NCBI GenBank assembly: GCA_020072925.1
Contig: JAIQGA010000014.1
Coordinates: 1 to 33,385 of the forward strand
Origin: Terriglobia bacterium
Lineage (GTDB): Bacteria > Acidobacteriota > Terriglobia > UBA7540
DNA length: 33,385 bases
Direction of reading: 5' to 3'
In this document: positions 1 through 9,251 of the stretch, one piece after another
Position numbering within the stretch: the stretch's first letter is position 1
Layout: each line of letters starts with the position of its first letter
Notes under the pieces: model-generated
The model's database searches: none
What the model was told of the DNA's origin: nothing
Seen by the model: the letters and a program-made list of their open reading frames with translations, nothing else
Made by a program: the position numbers and the translations under genes

Positions 1-41
1 AGCTTAAGATGCCCCTTGTCGAGGACTTCCAGTTCTCGCAT

Positions 42-103
42 GAGGGTGTACCTCCTTCGTAGAGTTTTCCCGCTCTCGAAAAAGTACACCCTCTTTCTTC
101 TTC
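42..103 (+). terminator. Hairpin with T-rich tail, candidate terminator
   Basis: GAGGGTGTAC at 42-51 is matched perfectly by GTACACCCTC at 84-93. The loop holds a second small inverted repeat, AGAG at 61-64 with CTCT at 73-76. TTTCTTCTTC follows at once, so the layout resembles a Rho-independent terminator for a gene to the left of the window. The 32-nt loop is long for a terminator, so a small structured RNA is also possible. Confidence 0.45.
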
Positions 104-222
104 AAAACCCAAATTTACACAAAAGACGTTACGCTACCCACCTGGCCACGGAAGCTTCCACGCCGAGTCACTTCAAGGTCGTGAGGGCAGAGAAGTTGCG
201 ACTTCCTGTTCTTGTGACATTA

Positions 223-250
223 TTGACGTTACGGCCGTTTCGCGTATAAT
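223..250 (+). promoter_or_regulatory. Sigma70-type promoter of the lipoprotein gene
   Basis: TTGACG at 223-228, a 16-nt spacer and a perfect TATAAT at 245-250 form a near-consensus housekeeping promoter. Transcription would start near 257, giving a leader of about 50 nt before the ATG at 310. Confidence 0.7.
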
Positions 251-309
251 TGAGCATTACTTTACACTCTTGGCAGGCCTCATCGCGCGGGAGAGGATAA
301 CAAAAGAAT

Positions 310-2421
310 ATGGTGCGGCGCCTATGGGTTGTGGTGTGCCTGTTTTCAACACTTTTCGTAATAGGCTGCGGGGGTAGCTCGCAGCGCGTACTTACCGGCC
401 TCAGTATCACCCCGAGCATGCTAACTTTGCAGGTCGGGGCAACCGAACAGTTTCACGCCTTCGGTACCTTCAGCAACGGCAGCGTGCAGGAAGTGACCAA
501 CTCGGTGACCTGGAGTTCGTCCGACACCAGCGTCGCCACAATCAGCAGCGCCGGGCTGGCTACGGTTGTAGGTTCAGGGAGAAGCAACATCACCGCAACC
601 AGCAGTATCACCAGCAGTGCAATCCTGACGGCGTCCTCTCCCGTCGCTGTGGCCCTCTACCCGCATGTCAGCGGACTGACCACGCTCCAGACTCAGCAGT
701 TTCAAGCCAGCATTAAGGGCACCACAAATACCGACTTGATCTGGTCCGTCGACGGCACGGCGGGTGGCAGCAGCACCTTGGGAACCATCTCGACTTCAGG
801 CCTGTACACTGCCCCCTCGGTGAAGGGTTCGCACAAGGTGTCCGTGACTTCTCAGGCAGATTTGGGGAAAACCGATAGTGCCTCTGTAGCGGTTCAGGAC
901 CTTCCGGGTGTATTTACTTATCACGATGATAATGCCCGCAGCGGGCAGAACCCCGATGAAATTCTGTTGACGCCCCAGAACGTCAATTTCACGAAGTTTG
1001 GGAAGCTGTTTGCCTACCCGGTGGATGGACAGATTTACCCCCAGCCGTTGTATGTCAGAAACGTGAACATTCCCGGCCAGGGCGTCTTCAATGTGGTGTA
1101 CGTGGCCACCGAACACGACAGCGTCTATGCTTTCGATGCCGATGGCCATGTCGCAACTCCGTTGTGGCACGTGAGCTTTCTGAACCCTGATGCCGGGATC
1201 ACCTCCGTCCCGGGTTACCTGGCAGGGAATATCATCCAACCCGAGGTTGGAATTTTCTCCACGCCGGTCATCGATCCCGCCAGTAACACGCTCTACTGCG
1301 TGGCTTATACCGATGACAACGGGAGTCTGGTGTACCGCCTCCATGCTTTGGATATTACTTCGGGCGCGGAAAAATTCGGAGGGCCGGTGGTTATCCAGGC
1401 TTCCGTTCCCGGTACGGGGGCGGGTAATGACGGCAACGGCTCTGTGCCCTTTGATCCAGCTCAGCACGACCAGCGGACGGGGTTGCTCCTTGTAAACGGC
1501 GTTCTCTACTTCGGGTTTGCGTCCTGGGGCGACATTTTGCCATTTCATGGTTGGTTGATGGCCTACAACGCCACCACCTTGCAACAAGTTGGCGTATTCA
1601 ATACTTCTCCGAACGGGTACGGCGGGGCGATATGGCAGAGTGGCGCGGGGGCGGCGGCCGACAGCGATGGCAATGTCTACGTGATCACAGGCAATGGCGA
1701 TTTTGACCCAACCATCGCAGACTACGGGGATAGCTTCTTGAAACTCCGCCTGGGGCCAAACGGTTTGAGTCTGGTGGACTACTTCACTCCTTACAATCAA
1801 GCCGAACTTGAGGCACTCGACAAGGATCTTGGCTCAGGGGGACCGTTGCTTTTGCAAGGCCTAGGTCCGCCCTCGCATCCCAATCTCTTGGCGGGGATAG
1901 GAAAAGGAAAGACACTATACCTTGTCGACCCCACGAACATGGGAGGCTTTAATCCCAACGACAACAGCCAGATTGTGCAATCCATACCGGGCGTGGCTTT
2001 TACTTTTGGAACGCCTGCCACGTGGCAGAATCATCTTTATTTCGCCGGAGCCGGTGGTTATCCGCTAGCTCTCCCCTTTGCAAATGGAGTTCTCTCTTCC
2101 ACCATATCTTCCTACGCCAGAGTTTTCTTCTATTTTCCGGGTGCTGTCCCTGTGGTATCCGCCGATGGGAACAACAATGGTATCCTCTGGATGGTCCACG
2201 CCGACGCCACAAACCAGGACAACTATGTCGAAAACGGGCCAGCCATTCTATATGCGTATGACGCCACCAACCTGTCGACGTTACTTTATGACAGCACTCT
2301 AGCCGGAACACGCGATGTGGCAGGGACCGCCGTGAGATTCGCGGTGCCAACTATCGCGAATGGCAGGGTTTATGTAGGGACTCAAGGAGAGGTGGACGTC
2401 TATGGACTGCTCCCGAACTGA
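310..2421 (+). CDS. Lipoprotein with BIG2-like and beta-propeller (PQQ-like) domains
   Basis: This 703-residue protein is probably anchored in the cell envelope. The N-terminus is a lipoprotein signal with lipobox V-I-G-C, the lipidated cysteine being residue 20. Residues about 28-100 resemble a bacterial Ig-like group 2 (BIG2) domain, with the typical pattern of repeated threonine/serine, WSSSD and VATIS. A second Ig-like stretch covers about 105-195. From about 200 to the end there are repeated beta-strand blades, such as VYVATEHDSVYAFDAD, VYVITGNGDFD and RVYVGTQGEVDVYGL, which is the style of PQQ-type beta-propellers. No catalytic residue can be assigned. Such proteins are common in acidobacterial-type genomes and are often annotated as Ig-domain or pyrrolo-quinoline quinone proteins. 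A strong promoter lies just upstream and the gene appears to be a single unit. The fold is likely; the function is unknown. Confidence 0.85.
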   Translation: MVRRLWVVVCLFSTLFVIGCGGSSQRVLTGLSITPSMLTLQVGATEQFHAFGTFSNGSVQEVTNSVTWSSSDTSVATISSAGLATVVGSGRSNITATSSITSSAILTASSPVAVALYPHVSGLTTLQTQQFQASIKGTTNTDLIWSVDGTAGGSSTLGTISTSGLYTAPSVKGSHKVSVTSQADLGKTDSASVAVQDLPGVFTYHDDNARSGQNPDEILLTPQNVNFTKFGKLFAYPVDGQIYPQPLYVRNVNIPGQGVFNVVYVATEHDSVYAFDADGHVATPLWHVSFLNPDAGITSVPGYLAGNIIQPEVGIFSTPVIDPASNTLYCVAYTDDNGSLVYRLHALDITSGAEKFGGPVVIQASVPGTGAGNDGNGSVPFDPAQHDQRTGLLLVNGVLYFGFASWGDILPFHGWLMAYNATTLQQVGVFNTSPNGYGGAIWQSGAGAAADSDGNVYVITGNGDFDPTIADYGDSFLKLRLGPNGLSLVDYFTPYNQAELEALDKDLGSGGPLLLQGLGPPSHPNLLAGIGKGKTLYLVDPTNMGGFNPNDNSQIVQSIPGVAFTFGTPATWQNHLYFAGAGGYPLALPFANGVLSSTISSYARVFFYFPGAVPVVSADGNNNGILWMVHADATNQDNYVENGPAILYAYDATNLSTLLYDSTLAGTRDVAGTAVRFAVPTIANGRVYVGTQGEVDVYGLLPN

Positions 2422-2422
2422 G

Positions 2423-2580
2423 GTGCGGGGCTGTCCTGTGAGTCCGGCCACCGGGACCTGCACGGAACCCGAGAGTTGCGTGAAATGGTAAGCTGAGAGC
2501 CAGGAAGCGGTAACCGAGACTCCTCCAACAGCGAGTGAGGAGCAAGGCGGCGTATCACCGACCTTGGAAACTTACCTACG
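2423..2580 (+). other. Structured intergenic sequence, possible group II intron 5' remnant
   Basis: The segment between the lipoprotein and the glycosidase begins with GTGCG (2423-2427), the usual 5' end of bacterial group II introns. It contains several short hairpins, for example GTCCGG with CCGGGAC, and CTCCTC with GAGGAG around 2520-2540. The AAGCTGAGAGCC / GGAAGCGGTAACCGAG style of sequence reminds me of intron domain I. No domain V hairpin and no reverse transcriptase follow, so at most this is a short 5' relic. The call is weak and rests on resemblance from memory. Confidence 0.2.
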
Positions 2581-2593
2581 TTGAAGGAACCTC

Positions 2594-3805
2594 ATGAGCT
2601 GTTCTTTCGCAAGGGCCTTCGCGATTACTTCCTGCCTATTGGTCTCTTTCCCTCCCGGCGCATTGGCCCAGCTTAATCCAAGTCCGACCGTCACCGAGTC
2701 GTTCGGCGTCAATATGCACAACGAACCCAAGCCCGGTGAAATGAAAATGCTTGCCGATTCGGGCGCCCGGTGGATACGCACGGACTTTTACTGGGATCGC
2801 ATTGAAAGGAACAAAGGGCAGTATGACTTTTCCGGTTATGATCGCCTGATGGCGGAATTCCGGCCCTACGGCGTGCGTCCTCTATTCATCCTAGACTACG
2901 GCAACAAACTCTACGACGACGGCCTTGCGCCTCACACGGACGCGGGCCGACAGGCATTTGCCCGGTGGGCAGCGACGTCGGCGCAGCACTTTCGAGGGCG
3001 CGGAGTGATTTGGGAATTGTGGAATGAACCGGACGACGGCTTTTGGCGCCCCAAGGCGAATGTGGACGATTATATTAAGCTGGCCCTGGCTGTCGGAGAG
3101 GCGATGCGGCATGATGCGCCGGGGGAAATTTATGTCGGGCCCGCCACTTCCGGCTTCGCATTCGGTTTCATTGAAGCGTGTTTTAAAGCAGGTCTTTTGA
3201 ACTACTGGTCCGCCGTTTCGGTTCATCCCTATCGCTTCAGAATTCCGGAAACAGCGATTGCTGATTACCAGGGTCTGCGCAACCTCATCGCGAAGTACGC
3301 TCCGGGGCGGCAGATCCCCATAATCGTGAGCGAGTGGGGTTATTCGCTCGAGTGGCCTTTTGTAGCCACTGAAGACAACCAGGCCAATTTTGCGGCGCGC
3401 GCTCTGCTCATGAACCTGGCCTCGGGGATAACCCTAACGATATGGTACGCGTGGGGTTTCGACTCATTTGCCCTGGTCCAAGAACCGTATATGACGGGGC
3501 GCGACCTCGTCTACCAGCCGCGGCAGTGCTATAGGGCCTTTCAGACGCTCGCGCGGACCTTGGGCTCCTACCACTTCGAGCGGCAACTGACGACACGCGG
3601 CGGCGATTATGCCTTGGAATTTCGAGACGGTGACCACACGCGTGTAGCTGCCTGGACTGAGGGCAGTCCTCACTCCGCCACGATTCCCGTCCGTGGGCTT
3701 TCTCACGCGATCGGAATTACTGGGCAGGCGCTTCCCAACCCTTTCGCGAGCTCGCAGGGCGTCTTGGTCACACTCACCCAGTCGCCACAGTACCTTGTGC
3801 CGTAG
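2594..3805 (+). CDS. Secreted clan GH-A glycoside hydrolase (GH39/PslG-like)
   Basis: This 403-residue protein has a Sec signal peptide (about 1-25, ending A-L-A before QLNPS) and a TIM-barrel glycosidase domain. Clan-A hallmarks are present: the acid/base motif WELWNEP with Glu145, and the nucleophile motif IIVSEWGY with Glu247. The histidine-containing strand SVHPYRF lies between them, as in GH39/GH5-type enzymes. The start is supported by AAGGA about 5 nt before the ATG. It stands tail-to-tail with a polysaccharide flippase gene and near Wza/Wzc homologues. In Pseudomonas the Psl exopolysaccharide cluster carries a comparable clan-A hydrolase, PslG. I therefore infer a periplasmic or extracellular enzyme that trims the local exopolysaccharide. 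The substrate cannot be read from sequence, and a plain plant-polymer hydrolase is the alternative. Confidence 0.8.
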   Translation: MSCSFARAFAITSCLLVSFPPGALAQLNPSPTVTESFGVNMHNEPKPGEMKMLADSGARWIRTDFYWDRIERNKGQYDFSGYDRLMAEFRPYGVRPLFILDYGNKLYDDGLAPHTDAGRQAFARWAATSAQHFRGRGVIWELWNEPDDGFWRPKANVDDYIKLALAVGEAMRHDAPGEIYVGPATSGFAFGFIEACFKAGLLNYWSAVSVHPYRFRIPETAIADYQGLRNLIAKYAPGRQIPIIVSEWGYSLEWPFVATEDNQANFAARALLMNLASGITLTIWYAWGFDSFALVQEPYMTGRDLVYQPRQCYRAFQTLARTLGSYHFERQLTTRGGDYALEFRDGDHTRVAAWTEGSPHSATIPVRGLSHAIGITGQALPNPFASSQGVLVTLTQSPQYLVP

Positions 3806-3897
3806 CGCTCCGTCATTTCAGAACCGGACAATCGTTCGGCCTCTCCCCTGGAAACCACTTCGTTATGGTAATCGCGGGAATATAGATGTATTCAGTA

Positions 3898-5484
3898 TTA
3901 CAGGGCTTGAGCTTTCCTGAGAGGTACAAATTTCCTAGCGAAACGGGCGACGGGAACAAGTCTCTCAACCTGGATGAGATCGAAATCGTCAAAAAATCGG
4001 GCCAGAACGAGTGCTCCGAGGTAAGCCACTCCAAATCCGGCTGCCTCCAAACATAGGCCGCTCCAACCCGGGAGGCCCCCCGGGACGGTGAAAGAAATCG
4101 GCAGCCAGAGCGACGCCGCGCAAACGACGGGCTTCAAATAAGCCTCGTGGATCAATCGGCCATAGGGGTACCCCGTGTGGCGATGGAACAAATATGTGAA
4201 CACGCCCATCGAGACGAGTGCGGACACAAACGTGCCAATGAAGGCCCCCTGAAAACCCCACTGACGAATGAGCCAGAAACTGAGCACGACGTTGAGGGAA
4301 ATCCCGACCGAGCAGGACAAAACTCCCGGCCTGGGCACTCCCTTGCCGACCATAATGTAGAAACCGGGCGCGGTGAGAAGATTCAGAAGATTTACACAAA
4401 GGAGAACGATTAGGGGGAGCGCCACGACTTCGAGATTGTGGCCAAGCCATAGGTCGACAAGGGGCCTCGAGATGAGGGCAACAAGCATCGCCAGCGGAAC
4501 ACCCGTCAAGGCAAGATACTTGTGGGCGCGATAGTAAAGCTCGCGAAGCTTGACTTCATCGCGCTTAGCATGTAACTCCGACGCCGCCGCTAAAATCGGA
4601 GTCATCAACAACTCGGGAATTCGGCGAATCTTCAACGCCGCTTCGCCCGCCATGTTGTACCAGCCCACCGGGACAATCCCCACAAACCAAGCCAGATAGA
4701 GTTTCTCGATTTGGTCCTGAATCAGCCCTGCCATCTGCGTCGTGTACATTTGCAGGCTGAAACTGAAGAGGCGCCTTACCTCTGGCCAATCAAAAGCAAA
4801 GGGATTCCAACGAACCTGGGGAAGCAGGCGGCGGGTGATCCAGACATATAGGAAGAGGGTGAGCAAGGCTGCCATGAGGTAAGCATCCGCAAGGCCCCGC
4901 AAGCCCCATTGCAGGCAAAGGAAAAGCACAGACAGCCCAGCACTGGTCACCAGGCTAATCACCAGGAGGCCGTTGCTCAGATCCATGCGTTGAAGGCCTG
5001 TTACCACGGAGTAAAACGTGGGGATCAGGATGTTGATCCCGGCCACCAGAACCACCCGGTGCCATAAGATCAACAGCTCCTGTCGAGGGGTCGGCGAATC
5101 GGCGAACAAGGCGCGGAGGATCAGAGGGGAACTACCCCAGAGCACCACAACTATGAGTGCTGCCACAACCGTGTAAAGCATTAATCCCGTGTCGAGAAGC
5201 CTCTGCAATGCCTTGAAATCCTTGCCTGAGTAGTATTCCGCCACGAACTTCGTCAGGGTGCCGCCTAACCCCAGGTCCGCGAGAGCAGTGAGATTGATCA
5301 CCGTCAGGCACAAAGCCCAGGTACCGTACCCGCTCGTCCCGAGTTTCCCGAGGATAAACGGAATCAGCAGAAAGGGGATTGGCCAAACCAGAAGCCCGCG
5401 CACTCCTGAGAAAATGACATTCCGAATAATCTTGGCTCGAACCGGTTTGTCCTGCGGCGCAATGAGTTTATTGAACTTTTCCAA
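3898..5484 (-). CDS. Wzx-like polysaccharide flippase (MATE/MOP superfamily)
   Basis: This 528-residue polytopic membrane protein has about 12-14 hydrophobic segments and the general look of polysaccharide biosynthesis flippases, with LGTSGYGTWALCLTVINL in TM2 and an amphipathic cytoplasmic N-terminus. The expected role is to flip lipid-linked repeat units across the inner membrane during exopolysaccharide assembly. It is the third gene of a leftward series after the wza-like and wzc-like genes, with about 100 nt separating it from the kinase gene. The start is a TTG at 5484 without a strong ribosome site, so the first few residues are uncertain. No Wzy polymerase or glycosyltransferase is seen next to it, so the remaining synthesis genes must lie elsewhere in the genome. 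Confidence 0.85.
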   Translation of the reverse strand: MEKFNKLIAPQDKPVRAKIIRNVIFSGVRGLLVWPIPFLLIPFILGKLGTSGYGTWALCLTVINLTALADLGLGGTLTKFVAEYYSGKDFKALQRLLDTGLMLYTVVAALIVVVLWGSSPLILRALFADSPTPRQELLILWHRVVLVAGINILIPTFYSVVTGLQRMDLSNGLLVISLVTSAGLSVLFLCLQWGLRGLADAYLMAALLTLFLYVWITRRLLPQVRWNPFAFDWPEVRRLFSFSLQMYTTQMAGLIQDQIEKLYLAWFVGIVPVGWYNMAGEAALKIRRIPELLMTPILAAASELHAKRDEVKLRELYYRAHKYLALTGVPLAMLVALISRPLVDLWLGHNLEVVALPLIVLLCVNLLNLLTAPGFYIMVGKGVPRPGVLSCSVGISLNVVLSFWLIRQWGFQGAFIGTFVSALVSMGVFTYLFHRHTGYPYGRLIHEAYLKPVVCAASLWLPISFTVPGGLPGWSGLCLEAAGFGVAYLGALVLARFFDDFDLIQVERLVPVARFARKFVPLRKAQAL

Positions 5485-5587
5485 CGGCCTAACCTGAAGG
5501 GATTTCTCTCAGTGTCATGAATCGTTCGGAAGGGGGGCAAGTGTTATAGCGCCGAGTCATCGAGCGGCTTTCCCGTTCGGTCGAGGC

Positions 5588-7936
5588 TCAACGATCGTGT
5601 TCCTCTCCGCTCTCGTTGCCGTAACCGTACCCATAACCATAAAGGTGCTGGCCGTAGCTACGGCCGTTGCCGGCAAAATCAACATCATTCAAAGCGACAC
5701 CCAAAATGCGCGCCCCGGAACCGTACAAGGTGCCGCGTGCACGGCGCACGACGTCGTAGGGGGTGGCATGGGCACGCGTGACGAGGACGACGGCGTCGGT
5801 CAGCGTGGCGAGAATTCGAGCATCGGCAACACTCAGGACGGGCGGCGAGTCCACCAGAACGTAGTCAAATTGTGCCCGAAGCTTGTGCAGGAGTTCCCCC
5901 GTAATCGGTGACGACAGCACTTCTGCCGGGTTGGGGGGAATCGGTCCGCAAGGTACCACATGCAGATTGGTGACGCCGGGGACGGGGAGAATCACTTCCG
6001 AGAGCGTGGCCTGGCCGGTCATCGCCTTGACAAAGCCTGGCCGGTTCTCCACTCGCGCGGTGAGGTGGCAACAGGGCCTGCGCATGTCGCAATCCACTAC
6101 CACCACTCGGCTCCCCAGGCTGGCCAGGGTCACTCCCAGATTGACGGCGGTCGTAGTCTTCCCTTCGCCCGGCAGCGCGCTGGTGATGAGCAGCAAGCGG
6201 GGCACCGGGCTCGCGGAGAGCAGGATGGACGTGCGGAGAGAACGATAGGCCTCCATCGCGATCGGGTCCGACTGGACATTCGTGATGGTCACTCGGGCGC
6301 CATTGTCGCCGCCTGATGCTGGAACAATCTTATCGTCGTCGGCGTCCGCGGCCTTCTCATCGCCATCCGTCAGCAGAGAGAACGAAGGGAGGAGCCCCAG
6401 AGATGGGAGGCGCAGCAGATGTTCCACGTCTTCCGGAGTTTTCAGTGTGTCGTCCAGATACTCCTGGAAGAAAGCCAATCCCACGCCCAGTCCCAGGCCG
6501 AGAAAGGCGCCCAGGACCAGGTTCAGCAGGACGCGGGGTCTCGCCGGACGCTTAGGAACCTCAGCGCCGTCCACAACGCGAATATTACTTGCCTTCAGGC
6601 CCGCCGAAACCTGGGCTTCCTTCATGCGCTGCAACAAGCCTTCGTAAAGTTGCCGGTTGGTGTCCACTTCGCGCTTGAGAATATTGTATTGAATGGTCCT
6701 CTGGGCGATGTCGTTGACGACTTTCTTTTGCTCTTTGATGGCATCGGACAGGTATTTCTCGCGCGCCGACGCCGCCTTGTATTCATCCACAATGTTTTGC
6801 ACCAGCGCCCTTTTCTGTTTGTCAATCGCCGCCTGGAGCGTGTCGACTTGCTTTTTAAGCTGAATCGCCTTGGGGTAGGAGGGTTTGACCGTCGCCGTAA
6901 GGCTTGCATAATCCCTCTGCGCGCTGGCGAGGTTGACCTCCAGGTTCTGAATCATGGTATTGGAAAGAATCCCAGGTAAATCCTGGGCTCTTCCCTCCTC
7001 AATCAGGCTATACTCCGATTCTTTCTTAAAGCGGTCGGCCTGAGCTTTGCTGTATTCCTGCTGCAATTGCTCCAGCCGGGCGGACTCCACGTTCTGCCTA
7101 TCGGGATTATTCCCATAATCCTGTCTATCGGTAATGTAGAGAATGCCGTTGGCCTGCGCGTAGGCCTGCAGAGCATCTTCGGATTTTTCCAACTTGGCCT
7201 TCAAACTGACGAGCTGGGTGGAAAGCCACTCCGAGGCTTTCAGCGTTTCATCCCACTTCACCTGCAGGTTTTGAGTGATGTAGTCCGATGCCAATTGGTT
7301 TGCAATACGCGCGGCCATCGCGGCATCGTAGGAGTAAAACGAAACTTCCACGAGGTTGCTCCGCCGCACTGGGCTCACGTCGATCGAGTTCTGAAAGTTG
7401 GACAAGGTGTTCCGTTCAACATCCGAATTCGGCCCGGGCGGATTAGGATCAGAACGGGAGGGAATCTTCTCCGGATCGCTCTCGAGCAGTCCGAAGAAGT
7501 GCTTGGCCCGATAGAATTCCGGATAGCGGTAGAGATCGAGATCGTGGATGACGCGCTCCGCGAGCGTTCGGCTTTGCATGATTTTGTATTGCGTTTCGCG
7601 ATAGCTGTCGAATCCCATGGGGTCCACGGGGCTGACCTGAACTACCTCGCGGAAGTTCACGACAGCGGGCTGCTCCGGGTTGATCTCGATGACGACTTGC
7701 CCCTCGTAAACCGGCTTCTGTTTCAAGGTCCCAATGGCAACCGTGGTAAAGACGACCAGCAGGCAGGCGATGACCGTCCACCGCCGCTTGAGAATGAGGT
7801 TCCAATACTCCAATAATTGTGGGACATCCTGCTCGGCAGAAATCTCCAGAAGCTTCTCATTCTGAAGAACGAGCTCAGAGTTCGAAGGTACAACACTCTG
7901 AGGAGCCGCGAACTGAGCCTTCTCTATTCCATCCAT
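5588..7936 (-). CDS. Wzc-like polysaccharide co-polymerase and BY-type tyrosine autokinase
   Basis: The protein has 782 residues from the ATG at 7936, chosen because AGGGA lies 5 nt upstream; a TTG at 7981 would add 15 residues. It has a Wzz-type chain-length region with TM1 near residues 53-70, a long periplasmic coiled-coil segment (about 235-440), TM2 near 469-488, and a cytoplasmic P-loop kinase. Kinase motifs are Walker A (ALPGEGKTT, about 587-595), Walker A' (VVVVDCDMRRP, about 611-621) and Walker B (VLVDSPP, about 693-699). The C-terminus has the expected tyrosine cluster, here Tyr761, 766, 768, 770 and 772 in a YGYGYGYG run. Such kinases autophosphorylate on this tail and control polymer length and export with Wza. 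It lies between the wza-like and wzx-like genes. Confidence 0.93.
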   Translation of the reverse strand: MDGIEKAQFAAPQSVVPSNSELVLQNEKLLEISAEQDVPQLLEYWNLILKRRWTVIACLLVVFTTVAIGTLKQKPVYEGQVVIEINPEQPAVVNFREVVQVSPVDPMGFDSYRETQYKIMQSRTLAERVIHDLDLYRYPEFYRAKHFFGLLESDPEKIPSRSDPNPPGPNSDVERNTLSNFQNSIDVSPVRRSNLVEVSFYSYDAAMAARIANQLASDYITQNLQVKWDETLKASEWLSTQLVSLKAKLEKSEDALQAYAQANGILYITDRQDYGNNPDRQNVESARLEQLQQEYSKAQADRFKKESEYSLIEEGRAQDLPGILSNTMIQNLEVNLASAQRDYASLTATVKPSYPKAIQLKKQVDTLQAAIDKQKRALVQNIVDEYKAASAREKYLSDAIKEQKKVVNDIAQRTIQYNILKREVDTNRQLYEGLLQRMKEAQVSAGLKASNIRVVDGAEVPKRPARPRVLLNLVLGAFLGLGLGVGLAFFQEYLDDTLKTPEDVEHLLRLPSLGLLPSFSLLTDGDEKAADADDDKIVPASGGDNGARVTITNVQSDPIAMEAYRSLRTSILLSASPVPRLLLITSALPGEGKTTTAVNLGVTLASLGSRVVVVDCDMRRPCCHLTARVENRPGFVKAMTGQATLSEVILPVPGVTNLHVVPCGPIPPNPAEVLSSPITGELLHKLRAQFDYVLVDSPPVLSVADARILATLTDAVVLVTRAHATPYDVVRRARGTLYGSGARILGVALNDVDFAGNGRSYGQHLYGYGYGYGNESGEEHDR

Positions 7937-8105
7937 GCGGATCCCTGATGCTGGATCAATGGGCCGGCAACATCCAGCCAACGCGCAAGTCTTTGATCAG
8001 CGAAATAGGTCGTGGGTTGCCTCGTCTGATTGCAGGCTTGCCTTCGTCTGTCGAGCCTAGAAGCAATCTCCCTGACCGCCATATTCGATGACCCGGTCCG
8101 TACTC

Positions 8106-9251
8106 TCAGAACTTTCCCCAAATGATTAAACCGCTGATCGTGGCGACGACAGAGGAGGAGGCCTGTTTAAGCGCAGCCTTGCTCATGCTTTGCGGGACAA
8201 ACAGGATGTCATTGGCAGATAAATCGACGTCAGGATCCTTCCCTCTCATGATCCTTCCCAGATTGATCGGGATTTCCTGTCGTTGGCCATTGGCCTCGCT
8301 CCGGATAATTCTCGCGCCCTTCTTCGCAGGATTTCCGTGAAGCCCTTCCGCCAGCGCCAGGGCCTGAAGGACGGTCACCTTCTCACGATCCTGCAACACA
8401 AACCCTCCGGCCTTCTTGACCTCGCCGACGACGTAGATCACTGGCGCCTTTGTAACACTGACAACGTCAAGGGGTTTGATCTCGATATTCACGGAATCAT
8501 CGGAGGAGTACAAAAGCCGGGTAAGTTCGATTTCCAATTTATCGGGGGAGAGCAATTGCATGCCTGTCGTCATGGGGAGATCCCCAAAACCGCCCTTGCG
8601 GGTGACGATCACACTGCGCCCCGGTGCGACCGAAGACGTTTTCGTGCCCAGCCCGCCGGCCATGGAAAGAACGTCAATCAGCGTGCGGCGAGCCGTTAGC
8701 GGGTACAGACCCGGCTTGGCCACGGCGCCAATCACCGAGACCGGCCGGGCTTTGAACTGCGTAACAAACACCGAGACTTGGGGGTCCTCGAGGTACGATT
8801 CACCCCAAAGATCCTCCAGCTTCTTCTGAGCTTGCTGCGTGCTGAGCCCGGCCACCTTGACCTGCCCCAAGAGGGGCAGAGAGACCGACCCGTCATTTCC
8901 TACGCGCCTCCTCAGGTGGGTGAGGTCTTTCACGTTGAAGACGTCAACCATCAGAACGTCTCCCGCGCCCAAAACATAATCTGGCCCCAAGCCGGCCGCC
9001 GGGCCCCAGTTCTGGTTACTGACAATGTCTGGGTCTGCGGTCTCGCCCCCTTCGGCAGGCGAGGCGGACTGCGCGTCGGGGGAATCCTGTTCTCCCCCCA
9101 CCGAAGCCGGTTCCGATGAATCCGAGTCCTGGGCTCGCGCGCGCTGCGGAACCAGCAGAACGATGAGTCCGAGCGCGGCCAGTAAAGCGAAATAAAACAG
9201 TATAAACCGTGGTGTGGATTCCGTATTCCCTTGGAAGGTCAACCGTAACAT
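8106..9251 (-). CDS. Wza-like polysaccharide export protein with SLBB domains
   Basis: The protein has 381 residues from the ATG at 9251. An upstream ATG at 9338 is rejected because the promoter at 9323-9351 would start transcription downstream of it. The N-terminus has a hydrophobic signal segment ending A-R-A before QDSD. A poly-Asp/Glu/Ser linker is followed by the polysaccharide export domain (YVLGAGDVL, then GNDGSVSLPLLGQVKVAG). Two SLBB-type repeats follow, PVSVIGAVAKPGLYPL and IYVVGEVKKAGGFVL. The last residues form a short hydrophobic helix (VVATISGLIIWGKF). There is no lipobox cysteine, unlike E. coli Wza. It should form the outer-membrane or periplasmic channel for the polymer, working with the kinase encoded just downstream. 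It is the first gene of the leftward export operon. Confidence 0.9.
   Translation of the reverse strand: MLRLTFQGNTESTPRFILFYFALLAALGLIVLLVPQRARAQDSDSSEPASVGGEQDSPDAQSASPAEGGETADPDIVSNQNWGPAAGLGPDYVLGAGDVLMVDVFNVKDLTHLRRRVGNDGSVSLPLLGQVKVAGLSTQQAQKKLEDLWGESYLEDPQVSVFVTQFKARPVSVIGAVAKPGLYPLTARRTLIDVLSMAGGLGTKTSSVAPGRSVIVTRKGGFGDLPMTTGMQLLSPDKLEIELTRLLYSSDDSVNIEIKPLDVVSVTKAPVIYVVGEVKKAGGFVLQDREKVTVLQALALAEGLHGNPAKKGARIIRSEANGQRQEIPINLGRIMRGKDPDVDLSANDILFVPQSMSKAALKQASSSVVATISGLIIWGKF

Larger units (their letters stand above)
1..309. other. Noncoding left edge
   Basis: No convincing gene is visible here. The open frames on either strand are short and have no recognisable domain or good ribosome binding site. 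The stretch holds a long inverted repeat (42-93) followed by a pyrimidine run, and a strong sigma70-type promoter (223-250) that reads into the lipoprotein gene at 310. It is probably the 3' flank of an upstream gene plus the leader of the lipoprotein gene. Confidence 0.6.

Noticed and set aside
796..1800. A 334-codon minus-strand frame within the lipoprotein gene
   Set aside because: It has no family feature or ribosome site and lies fully inside a well-supported propeller gene on the other strand.
7067..7816. A 249-codon plus-strand frame antisense to the tyrosine autokinase
   Set aside because: It mirrors the coiled-coil region of the kinase and has no recognisable motif.
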